DNA of 64,000 nt from JBCCGG01 sp039029395. GTDB taxonomy: Bacteria > Pseudomonadota > Alphaproteobacteria > Kiloniellales > JAKSDN01. The notes beneath the pieces were generated by a model that saw nothing but the letters and a program-made list of their open reading frames with translations, did not search any database and was not told where the DNA came from. The stretch is taken from NCBI GenBank assembly GCA_039029395.1, contig JBCCGG010000001.1, forward strand, positions 1 through 64,000, given 5' to 3'. Positions 42,259-50,752 of the stretch are shown here, one piece after another. The stretch's first letter is position 1. Each line of letters opens with the position of its first letter. Both the position numbers and the translations under genes were made by a program.

Positions 42259-42534
42259 ATGCGGAAGTATATGATCGAGCGGGACCTGCCCGCGGTCGGC
42301 AGCTTGGAGCGCGAAGAGCTTAAGGGCGCGGCCCAGAAGTCGAACGAAGCCTTGCATGAGCTCGGTTCCGACATCCAGTGGGTGGAATCCTTCGTTGCCG
42401 CCGACAAGACCTTCTGCGTCTATCTGGCCAAGGACGAGGAGATCATCCGCAAGCACGCTGAGATAAGCGGCTTCCCTGCCAACAAAATCACCGAGATCGG
42501 CAAGATGATCGATCCGACCACGGCCGGCGGCTAA
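42259..42534 (+). CDS. DUF4242-family protein (SCO4226-like)
   Basis: 91 residues from the ATG at 42259, with GGGAG 6 bases upstream; the frame is open earlier without a better start. The sequence MRKYMIERDLPAVGSL, IQWVESFVAADKTFCVYLAKDEEIIRKHAEISGFP matches DUF4242, ferredoxin-like-fold proteins. The Streptomyces member SCO4226 binds nickel. Here one Cys (TFCVYLA) and one His (KHAE) remain as possible ligands. Role unknown. Confidence 0.85.
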   Translation: MRKYMIERDLPAVGSLEREELKGAAQKSNEALHELGSDIQWVESFVAADKTFCVYLAKDEEIIRKHAEISGFPANKITEIGKMIDPTTAGG

Positions 42535-42598
42535 GCGCGCCGCACGATAATTCAGTGTGGGGTGAGCAACACTCCGAGAACGTCGAGCCGGTCGCTGA

Positions 42599-45493
42599 CT
42601 AGTTGACCTTGGCGCAGGCTAGACGGTCGCGCACGGTCTTGAGCACCTCTTCGGGCGCGAAAGGCTTCTCGATGGTTGGGCAGCCGGCGGCATCGAGGAA
42701 GCTCTCGATGCCGGCGCTTAGCGTGTCGCCGGTGACGAAGACCAGGCGTTCGGTTAAACCTGGATCCATGGTCTTGAGCTCCTTGTAGAGCCCCATGCCA
42801 TCCAAATCGGGCATGCGCAAGTCGCTCAGGATCAGGTCGAAGCTGCTTTCGTTGATCAGGCGCAGGGCCTGGCGGCCGCTCTCGGCGATGGCGGTCACGT
42901 GGCCGTCGGCCTCCAGGATGTCGACCAGCACCTGGGCGATCTCGGGCTCGTCGTCGACCACCAGCAGCCGGCAAGGCCGCACACCGGGCGTATCGTCCTG
43001 GATGGTTCCACCGGCCGCGGCGCCCTCGCCAAGCGGCAGAGTCACCACAAAGGTCGCGCCGCCGCCGGGCGTCTGCTGTAGGCTAAGCACACCATTGTGG
43101 GCGCGCACCGCGGCCAGGCTGACCGAGAGGCCGACGCCGGTGCCGCTGCCCGAGGGCTTGGTGGTGTAGAAGGGGTCGAAGATTCGCGAGCGGATCTCGG
43201 CCGGGACGCCGGGGCCGTTGTCAGCCACCGTGATCTCGATCTCCCGGCGTGCCGTGAGCGTCCGGGTGCGTATCGTCAAGCGCCGACGCCCTGAAACCTC
43301 GATCAGCGCGTGCTGAGCGTTGACCACTAGATTCATCACCACCTGGCCGAGCTGGTCGGGGTCGGCCCACAGCTCCGGCAGCGCCTCGGCCGGCTTGTAG
43401 TCCAACTCGACGTCGTTCGAGCGCAGTCCATAGTCGAGCAGCTCAAGCACTTCGCCGACCATCTCGTTGACCTGGATCGGCTGATGCTCGGGCGGCCGGT
43501 GCCGGGCCATGGCCAAGAAGGTCTTGACGATGCGCGCGCAGCGCTCGGCGGCCTGGCGGATTTTTTCCGCGCTCGAGACCACGTTCTCGTCGGTCGCCGA
43601 GCTTGACAGCATGAAGGCGCGGCCGACCACGATCGCCAGCGGATTGTTGAGTTCGTGGGCGACGCCGGCCAGAAGGGTGCCAAGTGCCGCAAGCTTTTCG
43701 CTCTGATGAAGCGCCTCGCGCTGGCGGGCGATCTCGGCCTCGCTCGCTTTCTTCTCGGTCAGATCGACGATGAAGGAAACGAACATCTCCGAATCACCGA
43801 CCACGGCGCGTGATATCGTGATCTCGATCGGGAACTCGCTGCCGTCGGCGCGCAGGCCGGTCAGCTCGACCCGTTGGCCCAACATCGGACCCTCGCCGCT
43901 TTGAAGGTAGCTCTCGAAGCCCCGATAGTGGGCCGCGCGCAGGTGGGGCGGGATCAGCAGCTCGGCCATCTGACTGCCCAGCACCTCCGTGCGGTCGTAG
44001 CCAAAGCACTGCTCGGCGACCGGGTTGAACTCGACGATCTGGCCGCCCCGGTTGATCGCGACGATGGCGCCCAAGGCGTTCTCGATGATCGCCGACTTGA
44101 GCACCTCGCTGTCTCTAAGCGCGGCTTCCGAGTGCTTGAAGTCGCTGATATCGATGATTGCTGACAGATAAGCCGGCTCGCCATGGTAGCTGAGCGGGCG
44201 GATCGACATGAGCGCCCAGAAGTCGCGGCCATCGCCGCGCTTGAGCTGGAGCTCGGCGTTCTGTACCGAGCCACGCTGCTCAAGACGCCGCAGGATGCGC
44301 TCGCGTTGACTTGGGTCGGCATAAAACGCAGCGGTCCGCCGGCCTTCCAGATCGTCGCGCGGCAGAGCGAAGACCTGCGCGCAAGGGCCATTGACCAGGA
44401 TCAGGCTGCCGTCCTCGACCCGGCTGATGGCGATCGGGATCGGCACCGCCTCGACGATCGCTCTGAAGCGCTCCTCGCTCTCGCGCACGTGCTCTTCGGC
44501 CAACTTGCGGATGGTCGAGTCGTGAATCGAGACGACGATGCGCACCGGGCGCTTCTCATCGTAGAGCACCAGGCCGCGCAGTGTGACCCAGCGTGCGCCC
44601 TCGGCTTCATTCGCCAGGCGGCACTCGCACTCGAACTTCGGCCTGTGGCGTTGGAAGCGATTGGCCAGAATTGCGCGCAGGGCGTCCGCGTCGTCGTGCG
44701 CCAGTTGAGAGAAGAAAGCGTCCGGCGTCGACTCGAGCTGACCCTCCTCGAGGCCAAGGATCTCGTGCAGGCGGGGCGAGAAGTAGCTCGTGTCGCTCGC
44801 CAGATCCCAATCCCACTGGCCGTCGTTGGCGCCGCGCGCCGCCAAGGCATAGCGCTCCTCGCTGATGCGCAGTCGCTCTTCCGTGCGGGTTCGTGATATC
44901 GCGCCGGAGATCAGGATTGCCGCGGTTTTGAGGACGTGAATTTCACTATCGGTCCAGCTGCGCGGCGCGACGCAATCGTCGAAGCCCAAGAAGCCCCACC
45001 AGTCGTCGCCGACCAGAATTGGCACGGAAACGAAGGAAAGCGTGCCGTGCTCCTCGAAAATGCGCCGCGTATCGCCCGAGGTGTCCTCAAGGTTCGCCTG
45101 TATCACCTCGCCGGCCATGCGCCGACGCGACCAGTCGTCGAGCGCCTGGCCCGTCTCTTCGTCCTTGAGCGGGATCTCCTGATAGCGCGGGTCCGCGCTG
45201 AGCGTCTCGAGGCCGGGCTCTGCCCAGTCATAGCAGCAGCTCTCGACCCAACCCAAAGTCGGGTGCTGGTAGGCCTTGAAGAGCGTGACCCGGCTGACCC
45301 CGGTCGAGGTGCCGAGCTTGGCAAGCAGGCTTTGGATGCCGTCTTCCCAGCTGTCGCCGATCATCTGCGCGGCAGCCGAAGCGAGCGCCTCGAGCATGGC
45401 GGTGCGCCGCTGGAGCTCGGTGATCGAGGGGCCGGTGTAGCTGGCCCGGACCTTGTCGCCGGGGGGAGCGCGCTCTTTCCGGCTGGCCGCCAA
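42599..45493 (-). CDS. Hybrid sensor histidine kinase (GAF-PAS-PAS-PAS-HisKA-HATPase-REC)
   Basis: 964 residues from a TTG 4 bases after the response-regulator stop; an ATG at 45397 is the alternative, and the longer open frame is antisense overlap only. A GAF domain (about 35-200) is followed by three PAS domains (about 211-335, 343-460, 467-590). The dimerisation/phosphoacceptor helix has His in GVAHELNNPLA. The ATPase has DNGPGVP and GSGTGVGLSVSLA. A C-terminal receiver (about 845-960) has VVDDEP and the Asp in LILSDLRMPD. No transmembrane segments were seen, so it is a soluble sensor. It is co-transcribed with the OmpR-type regulator. Confidence 0.92.
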   Translation of the reverse strand: MAASRKERAPPGDKVRASYTGPSITELQRRTAMLEALASAAAQMIGDSWEDGIQSLLAKLGTSTGVSRVTLFKAYQHPTLGWVESCCYDWAEPGLETLSADPRYQEIPLKDEETGQALDDWSRRRMAGEVIQANLEDTSGDTRRIFEEHGTLSFVSVPILVGDDWWGFLGFDDCVAPRSWTDSEIHVLKTAAILISGAISRTRTEERLRISEERYALAARGANDGQWDWDLASDTSYFSPRLHEILGLEEGQLESTPDAFFSQLAHDDADALRAILANRFQRHRPKFECECRLANEAEGARWVTLRGLVLYDEKRPVRIVVSIHDSTIRKLAEEHVRESEERFRAIVEAVPIPIAISRVEDGSLILVNGPCAQVFALPRDDLEGRRTAAFYADPSQRERILRRLEQRGSVQNAELQLKRGDGRDFWALMSIRPLSYHGEPAYLSAIIDISDFKHSEAALRDSEVLKSAIIENALGAIVAINRGGQIVEFNPVAEQCFGYDRTEVLGSQMAELLIPPHLRAAHYRGFESYLQSGEGPMLGQRVELTGLRADGSEFPIEITISRAVVGDSEMFVSFIVDLTEKKASEAEIARQREALHQSEKLAALGTLLAGVAHELNNPLAIVVGRAFMLSSSATDENVVSSAEKIRQAAERCARIVKTFLAMARHRPPEHQPIQVNEMVGEVLELLDYGLRSNDVELDYKPAEALPELWADPDQLGQVVMNLVVNAQHALIEVSGRRRLTIRTRTLTARREIEITVADNGPGVPAEIRSRIFDPFYTTKPSGSGTGVGLSVSLAAVRAHNGVLSLQQTPGGGATFVVTLPLGEGAAAGGTIQDDTPGVRPCRLLVVDDEPEIAQVLVDILEADGHVTAIAESGRQALRLINESSFDLILSDLRMPDLDGMGLYKELKTMDPGLTERLVFVTGDTLSAGIESFLDAAGCPTIEKPFAPEEVLKTVRDRLACAKVN

Positions 45494-45497
45494 AGCC

Positions 45498-46229
45498 TTA
45501 TTGCCCCGAGTCGGTGACGTAGATGTAGCCCGCGCCGCGCACCGTCTTGATGGTCTGTGGCTTGGAGGGGTCGGGCTCGATCTTGCGCCGCAGCCGGGCA
45601 ATGCGGATGTCAATGCTGCGGTCGAAAGGCTCCCAGGAGCGGTTGTGGGACATCTCGAGCAGCTGGTCCCTGTTGAGCACGCGGTTGGGGTGGGTCGCGA
45701 AGGTCTGCAGCAGGTCGAATTCCATCTGTGTGATCGGCACGTCTTCGCCATCGTCGGCGGTCAGCTTACGGGTCTCCAAATCCAACAGGCAGCGCCCGAA
45801 GCGCACCTGGTTGCCGCTGGCCGGCGCGCTCGTCGGGCGGGTGCCCGAATCCGTTTCTTGCTGGGCGCGGCGCAGCACGCTCTTGGCGCGCGCCAACAGC
45901 TCTCGCAGGTCGAAAGGTTTGGAGACATAGTCGTCCGCGCCGACTTCCAATCCGACGATGCGGTCGACCACCGTGTCCGAGGCCGTCACCATGATGATGC
46001 CGCAGCTATAGGTCTCGCGCACGTAACGCGCCAGGCTGATGCCGTCCTCGCCGGGCATGGCAATGTCCAGCAGGACCAAATCGCAAGGAGTCTCCTCCAA
46101 GTGCGCTCGCACCGCCGCGCCGTCCTCGACCGCGGTTACCTGGAAGCCGTTGCTCGAGAGGTATTCGCGCAGCATCTCGCGAATTTCGGGCTCGTCGTCG
46201 GCGACCAGTATGGTGGGGGTGCTTGACAT
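45498..46229 (-). CDS. OmpR/PhoB-family response regulator
   Basis: 243 residues from the ATG at 46229 (CGGAG before it). The receiver domain has VADDEPEI, the phosphorylated Asp in LVLLDIAMPGEDG, Thr/Ser in IMVTASD and the Lys in YVSKPFD. The winged-helix C-terminus has FDLLQTFATHPNRVLNRDQLLEM, DIRIARLRRKIEPDPSKPQTIKTVRGAGYIY. It is the likely output partner of the adjacent hybrid kinase; targets are unknown. Confidence 0.95.
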   Translation of the reverse strand: MSSTPTILVADDEPEIREMLREYLSSNGFQVTAVEDGAAVRAHLEETPCDLVLLDIAMPGEDGISLARYVRETYSCGIIMVTASDTVVDRIVGLEVGADDYVSKPFDLRELLARAKSVLRRAQQETDSGTRPTSAPASGNQVRFGRCLLDLETRKLTADDGEDVPITQMEFDLLQTFATHPNRVLNRDQLLEMSHNRSWEPFDRSIDIRIARLRRKIEPDPSKPQTIKTVRGAGYIYVTDSGQ

Positions 46230-46290
46230 GGCTCCGGTTGGGCTATTGGACCTCGGGGACACTATTGTAGGAGACGAATCGCTTTTGCCT

Positions 46291-46686
46291 CTAGTCAGAT
46301 GATAAGCGCTGGGGGCGGCCGCGGGCCAGGGCGCCGTCCGCGCGGGCGGAGAGGTAAGCATAGAGGTCTCGGACGTAGGGCGCGACATTTGGGTCATTGG
46401 CATAGCCCTTCATCACCGAATTGCCACTTGAGCGGCCCTCTAGGACCGCCGATTGGAACGCGGCAAAGTCCAAGGGGCGGGTGATCAGCGCCGGTCCGAA
46501 GCTGCTGCCGATGCCGTCCGGCCCGTGACAGTGGTTGCAGCCCGCGTGATAGCGCCGGTAGCCGTTGTAGGTGCCCTGGTCGACCTTGCCGTCGATCACC
46601 TGATAGGGCTTGGCGGCCTGGCCGGCGCTGCCGTGGGCGGGCAGTGCCAGAAGGCAGAGCGCGACAAGTAGACCGCGGCTCCACGT
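46291..46686 (-). CDS. Small periplasmic c-type cytochrome without a standard start codon
   Basis: About 131 residues. A signal-peptide-like start (WSRGLLVALCLLALPAHGSAG) leads to one heme site, GCNHCHGPDG, with a possible Met ligand in SVMKGYAND; the rest (APYVRDLYAYLSARADG) is typical of class-I cytochrome c. No in-frame ATG, GTG or TTG lies near the signal peptide; coordinates here assume ACG at 46686. The overlapping GTG at 46684 is one frame off, and loss of a single base near 46670 would connect it to the signal peptide. So either a rare start, a frameshift or a sequence error is involved. It follows the gene at 46695 by 8 bases. Confidence 0.65.
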   Translation of the reverse strand, partial: TWSRGLLVALCLLALPAHGSAGQAAKPYQVIDGKVDQGTYNGYRRYHAGCNHCHGPDGIGSSFGPALITRPLDFAAFQSAVLEGRSSGNSVMKGYANDPNVAPYVRDLYAYLSARADGALARGRPQRLSSD

Positions 46687-46694
46687 GCGGCCGC

Positions 46695-47102
46695 CTAGTT
46701 GGTGGTCGCCCGGAACACCTTGGTGTCGCCGTCGAGCACCACCAAGGTGTCGGCGCTGTTGCCGCAGATCATCTCGATGGTCCGGCCCTCCACGCTGTCG
46801 ATGCCGGCCTGCTGGCCCGGATTCAAGCTGACGCGCAGGCGTGCCGCGGAGGTTGGGGAAGCCAGCTCCGGGTCGGAAGTCTCGACCACCATCATGGTCA
46901 CGTCGCACTGACCGTCGCCTTTCGCGAAATATCCAATCGCCTGTTTCGAGCCCAGAGTGTAGCTGATCGACTGGATCGGGCGATAGACGTTCTCCGAAAC
47001 GCCGTGAGGCAGCGGCGCAACGCCGCTTGAGGCAGACCAAATGAAACCGGTCGCCAGGGCGCCGCCCAGAACCATCGTCGACATGAATCGCTGCTTTGTC
47101 AT
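46695..47102 (-). CDS. Secreted hypothetical protein
   Basis: 135 residues from the ATG at 47102 (GGGAG 8 bases upstream; a GTG at 47111 overlaps the ribosome site). The N-terminus is an export signal (FMSTMVLGGALATGFIWSASSG). The mature part is beta-rich with two cysteines (GQCDVTMMV and IEMICGNS) that may form a disulfide. It is probably co-transcribed with the small cytochrome c downstream. No family was recognised. Confidence 0.65.
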   Translation of the reverse strand: MTKQRFMSTMVLGGALATGFIWSASSGVAPLPHGVSENVYRPIQSISYTLGSKQAIGYFAKGDGQCDVTMMVVETSDPELASPTSAARLRVSLNPGQQAGIDSVEGRTIEMICGNSADTLVVLDGDTKVFRATTN

Positions 47103-47357
47103 GACCTGCACTCCCGAGGCTTGTTGTGGTCCGGCGCTCGCTGGAGGAGCGCCTTATCGGCTCGAGAGAAAAGCTAGTGGCTGGCTGTTTCTGTCAGATG
47201 TCGTGCAAGATGGTTTCGTGTTTCAATTGTTTCAGCGTGCATTCGACACGACAAAAGCCGGCCAAACAGGGTTTGGCCGGTCCGAACGGCGGTCTCGTCG
47301 TGTCTGTCGAAGGGGCTTTTACCGCCCGGCGCGCTGTTCAGGCCGGGCGGGGGAGGG

Positions 47358-47561
47358 CTAGAATCCCTCGCGCTCCATACGCTTGCGAAGCAGCTTGCGA
47401 TAACGGCGCACGGCTTCGGCGCGCTCGCGCTTACGTCGCTGCGAGGGTTTCTCGAAATGGCGGCGCAGCTTCATCTCGCGAAATATACCCTCGCGCTGCA
47501 TCTTCTTTTTCAGAGCGCGCAGGGCCTGATCGACATTGTTGTCGCGGACGTGAACGTACAC
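47358..47561 (-). CDS. rpsU: Ribosomal protein S21
   Basis: 67 residues from a GTG. The sequence VHVRDNNVDQALRALKKKMQREGIFREMKLRRHFEKPSQRRKRERAEAVRR is a clear bS21. AAAGGAG lies 10 bases before the start. A 16-base palindrome lies just upstream in the leader (47584-47599). S21 binds near the anti-Shine-Dalgarno end of 16S rRNA and influences initiation. Confidence 0.95.
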   Translation of the reverse strand: MYVHVRDNNVDQALRALKKKMQREGIFREMKLRRHFEKPSQRRKRERAEAVRRYRKLLRKRMEREGF

Positions 47562-47937
47562 GGGTGACCAAGTCTCCTTTCATGAGCCACGCGTGGCTCG
47601 TTCCTCTGTTTTCGGACAATCCCACGATTTAGCTCAAAATCAAGGGGAATTTTGAGTAAACCAAAGGGTTCGCCAGCGACTCATATCGCGGCGCAAGACT
47701 GTCTTGTATCATAGAGTCGGGGTCTTTGGGAAGGGCGGTTTCGCCAGATTCGATCCGTCCGCACTTTGTGACCGCTTGCGAGGGGGCTTCACCAACCCTT
47801 TGAAAAATTTAATTTTACTTGTATGCCGCAGATTGTACGCCTGTGACGGCTGCAAATGGTCGATCTTTTGGCCCCGCGCGGGCATACTTCGGCCCTTGAT
47901 GCCATCGCGGCGTACAAGGCGAGAAAAAAGGGGTGTC
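47562..47937. other. 376-base divergent region between rpsU and def
   Basis: It contains the rpsU ribosome site and palindrome, then an A+T-rich segment (about 47800-47870) that probably holds the def promoter. No gene was recognised; frames reading through it on the + strand are extensions of def without ribosome sites. Confidence 0.6.
47584..47599 (-). promoter_or_regulatory. Perfect 16-base palindrome in the rpsU leader
   Basis: GAGCCACGCGTGGCTC is fully self-complementary and sits 22 bases before the rpsU GTG, directly upstream of its AAAGGAG. In RNA it would fold as a 6-base stem with a CGCG loop beside the ribosome site; in DNA it could be an operator. Confidence 0.4.
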
Positions 47938-48486
47938 ATGGCGATCTTGAAAATTGCCCGCATGGGCCATCCGGTGCTCAGCCGGCCGGCCGAACCGGTC
48001 CCCGACCCCTCGGCCCTGGAGGTGCGCCGCCTGATTGCCGACATGCTGGAAACCATGGAGGACGCCCACGGCACGGGCTTGGCGGCGCCTCAGGTCCACG
48101 TGCCCCTCAGAATCGTGATTTTTTTCGTCTCTGGCGAGCGCGCCGCCGAGGAGGACGAAGCCGAGGAGGAGCTTGAGGATGTACCGCTGACGGTGCTGAT
48201 CAACCCCACGGTCGAGCCACTGGAGGCGGACAAATCCCTGGGCTGGGAAGCCTGCCTTTCGGTGCCGGGATTGGCCGGCGAGGTGCCACGCTTTCGCTCG
48301 GTGCGCTACAGCGGCCTGACCCCGGATGGCGAAGAGGTGATCCGCGAGGCCCGTGGCTTCCACGCCCGTGTTGTGCAGCACGAGTTCGATCACTTGGACG
48401 GGATCTTGTTTCCCCAGCGCATGACCGACCTATCGCGCCTGGTATTCACCTCAGAGATGCACCATGTTCCCAAGAAGAGCCCATAA
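47938..48486 (+). CDS. def: Peptide deformylase
   Basis: 182 residues. The three deformylase motifs are present: GTGLAAPQ, EACLSVPG (usually EGCLS, here Gly to Ala) with the metal Cys, and HEFDHLDG with two His ligands and the catalytic Glu. An acidic insertion (ERAAEEDEAEEELEDV, about residues 68-83) interrupts the region between motifs 1 and 2. AAAAAGGGG precedes the ATG. It removes N-formyl groups from nascent proteins. Followed by the COQ9-family gene after 12 bases. Another def copy elsewhere is possible. Confidence 0.93.
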   Translation: MAILKIARMGHPVLSRPAEPVPDPSALEVRRLIADMLETMEDAHGTGLAAPQVHVPLRIVIFFVSGERAAEEDEAEEELEDVPLTVLINPTVEPLEADKSLGWEACLSVPGLAGEVPRFRSVRYSGLTPDGEEVIREARGFHARVVQHEFDHLDGILFPQRMTDLSRLVFTSEMHHVPKKSP

Positions 48487-48498
48487 GAGGAACTGGCG

Positions 48499-49140
48499 AT
48501 GGATTTGAGTCCGACCCAAGAGCGGCTGCTCCTGGCGAGTTTGCCCCATGTCGCCTTCGACGGTTGGGGTCAGCGCGCCCTGCGCGCCGCGGCTCAAGAC
48601 TTAGAGATCGCGCCGGAGTTGGCGTTTAACGCCTTTCCCAGAGGCGCCGCGGACCTGCTTGAGGCCTTCAGCGCTTGGGCTGACCGAGCCACGCTGGTCG
48701 AGCTGGAGCACCAGGACCTGGCGGCCATGAAGGTGCGCGACCGCATCGCGCTAGGGGTGCGCACACGGCTGATGACCGTTGAGCCCCACCGGGAGGCGGT
48801 GCGCCGTGCCGTGGCCGCGCTCGCCATGCCCCAGCACGCGGCGCTCGGCCTCGCCTGCGCGGCGCGCACGGTCGACGCCCTCTGGTATGCCGCTGGCGAT
48901 CGGGCGACCGACTACAACTACTACACCAAGCGCCTGCTGCTGGCCGGTGTTTACTCGAGCACGCTCTTGGTCTGGCTCAACGACAGCTCCGAGGATTACA
49001 CCCAAAGCTGGGCTTTTCTTGAGCGGCGCATCGACAATGTCTTGAAAGTGGGCGGTCGGCTCGGCAAGGGCCTCAAGGGCCTGCTCGATTTGCCGGACCG
49101 TCTGGCCCGTCGCTTGAATCCGGGTGCAGCCGGGCGATAG
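48499..49140 (+). CDS. COQ9-family ubiquinone biosynthesis protein
   Basis: 213 residues. The N-terminal part is a TetR-like helical segment (LLLASLPHVAFDGWGQRALRAAAQDL). The C-terminal COQ9 domain reads RRAVAALAMPQHAALGLACAARTVDALWYAAGDRATDYNYYTKRLLLAGVYSSTLLVWLNDSSEDY, very close to eukaryotic and alphaproteobacterial COQ9, which binds lipid and presents quinone intermediates to COQ7. Its 3' end overlaps the convergent kinase-like gene by 68 bases. Confidence 0.93.
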   Translation: MDLSPTQERLLLASLPHVAFDGWGQRALRAAAQDLEIAPELAFNAFPRGAADLLEAFSAWADRATLVELEHQDLAAMKVRDRIALGVRTRLMTVEPHREAVRRAVAALAMPQHAALGLACAARTVDALWYAAGDRATDYNYYTKRLLLAGVYSSTLLVWLNDSSEDYTQSWAFLERRIDNVLKVGGRLGKGLKGLLDLPDRLARRLNPGAAGR

Positions 49141-49645
49141 CGCCTGGGTCTTCCAGGAAGGCTCGGACCTCTGCGGGCGAGGCCAGGCGCAGGGTCTGCT
49201 CGCCGGGACAATGACGCGCCAGGGCCTCGATCAGGCGCGGTCGGTACTTGCGGCGGAACTGCCAGATGTAGCGTAGAAACTCCAGGTCGACGCGCTCTGG
49301 ACAGCCGGGCGCCGAATCGGGGCGCACCGCGCCCAATCCGCCACCCACTCGCCGGACCACCCGGGCGACACAAATCCAGCGGGAGAAATCCAAAAAGACC
49401 GCGCGGTCGCAAGCCGCGAGCCGGGCCTCAAGGCTGCTCAAATGGGTGCCGTCCAGGATCCAGCGAGGCTCGGCGATCAAGCGCGCGTGGGTTGCCAACC
49501 AATCCTCGCGGCTCGGCTTAACCCACCCAGGGCGCCAAAAGACCTGGTCCAGGTGCACCAGGGGCAGGCCGGTTGTCGCGGCGAGCGCCCGGGCCAGCGT
49601 TGACTTGCCGGAACCGGAACAGCCAATGACCGCGATCCGTTCCAT
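49073..49645 (-). CDS. P-loop adenylate-kinase-like protein (FlaR/topology-modulation type)
   Basis: 190 residues. Walker A is IGCSGSGKSTLARALA at the N-terminus, followed by LVHLDQVFWRPGWVKPSREDW, WILDGTHLSSLEARLAACDRAVFLDF. This is the pattern of small AAA/adenylate-kinase-like proteins annotated as topology-modulation (FlaR-type) proteins; their substrate is unknown. The 68-base tail-to-tail overlap with the COQ9 gene means both C-termini share sequence on opposite strands. Confidence 0.85.
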   Translation of the reverse strand: MERIAVIGCSGSGKSTLARALAATTGLPLVHLDQVFWRPGWVKPSREDWLATHARLIAEPRWILDGTHLSSLEARLAACDRAVFLDFSRWICVARVVRRVGGGLGAVRPDSAPGCPERVDLEFLRYIWQFRRKYRPRLIEALARHCPGEQTLRLASPAEVRAFLEDPGAIARLHPDSSDGPDGPANRAGP

Positions 49646-49654
49646 GGCGAGCTC

Positions 49655-50752
49655 TCAGGCCCGGAGCTGCAAGCGCGTGACGTGCCCCATCTTGCGGCCC
49701 GGCCGGCTTTCGGTTTTGCCGTAAAGATGCAGCTTGGTGTCAGGCTCGGCCAGCAGCGTGGCCCAGTCGTCTGCCTCGTCGCCCAGCAGGTTTGTCATGA
49801 CCGCCGGACAGAGCCGCGCGGTATCGCCCAACGGCAGGCCTGCCACGGCCCGGATGAACTGCTCGAACTGTGAGGTCGCCGCGGCATCCAGGCTCCAGTG
49901 CCCGGAATTGTGTGGGCGTGGCGCCAACTCATTGACCAGCACTTGCTCGTCCTTCGTGACGAACATTTCGATCGCCAGCAGGCCGACCAGCTCGAGCTTC
50001 TCGGCCAGCAGGCGAGCGATCTCCTCGGCGCGCCGGGCAACCCCTTGTGGGATTTCCGCCGGTACGACGGTCTGGTGCAGGATGTGGTTTTTGTGGCGGT
50101 TTTCGACAGGCTCGTAGGTTCGACAGGAGCCGTCGGGCCCGCGCGCCACGATCACCGAGATTTCGCAGCGGAATTCCACGAAGCCCTCCAGGATTGCCGG
50201 CACCTCTGCGTTGGCCGCACGCACCGCTTGCCATGCGGCCTCGGCCGCTTCGACGCCTTGCAGAGTGACCTGGCCTTTGCCGTCGTATCCCAGCTCGCTG
50301 GTCTTGAGCACGCAGGGCGCGCCGATCTCGGCCAAGGCCGTGTCAAGGGCCGCCCGGTCGGGGATCTTGGCATAGGGTGCGGTGGGCACACCGTTGGCAT
50401 TGCAGAAGCCCTTTTCGCGCAAGCGGTTGCGGCAAAGGTGAAGGATTTCTGGCCGGGGCCTGACGGTGACTTGCTCGGCCAGGCGGCGGGCCGCACTGGC
50501 GGGCACATTCTCGAACTCGAAGGTTACCACGTCGACCGCCTGGGCGAAGGCCAAGAGGGCCGGCTCGTCGTCGTAGGCGCCCTGGCTGCCTAAGGTTGTC
50601 ACCTGGCGGGCCGGCGCTTCGGCCTCGGGGCAATAGATATGAGTTTGGTAGCCGAGACGGGCAGCAGCCAAGGCCGCCATGCGGCCGAGCTGGCCGCCGC
50701 CAAGGATGCCGATCACCGCGCCGGGCGGAAGCGGGGCCGCACTTTCAGCCAT
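49655..50752 (-). CDS. purK: N5-carboxyaminoimidazole ribonucleotide synthetase
   Basis: 365 residues of ATP-grasp type. Signatures: IGILGGGQLGRMAALAAARLG, TFEFENVPA, CVLKTSELGYDGKGQ and NELAPRPHNSGHWSLDAAATSQFEQFIRA. It carboxylates AIR with bicarbonate in purine synthesis. It overlaps purE by 8 bases and follows it on the same strand. Confidence 0.97.
   Translation of the reverse strand: MAESAAPLPPGAVIGILGGGQLGRMAALAAARLGYQTHIYCPEAEAPARQVTTLGSQGAYDDEPALLAFAQAVDVVTFEFENVPASAARRLAEQVTVRPRPEILHLCRNRLREKGFCNANGVPTAPYAKIPDRAALDTALAEIGAPCVLKTSELGYDGKGQVTLQGVEAAEAAWQAVRAANAEVPAILEGFVEFRCEISVIVARGPDGSCRTYEPVENRHKNHILHQTVVPAEIPQGVARRAEEIARLLAEKLELVGLLAIEMFVTKDEQVLVNELAPRPHNSGHWSLDAAATSQFEQFIRAVAGLPLGDTARLCPAVMTNLLGDEADDWATLLAEPDTKLHLYGKTESRPGRKMGHVTRLQLRA

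Noticed and set aside
45494..45751. N-terminal extension of the histidine kinase frame
   Set aside because: It lies antiparallel-free but in another frame inside the response-regulator gene and encodes a low-complexity Ser/Thr/Pro run; the GAF domain starts after 45493.
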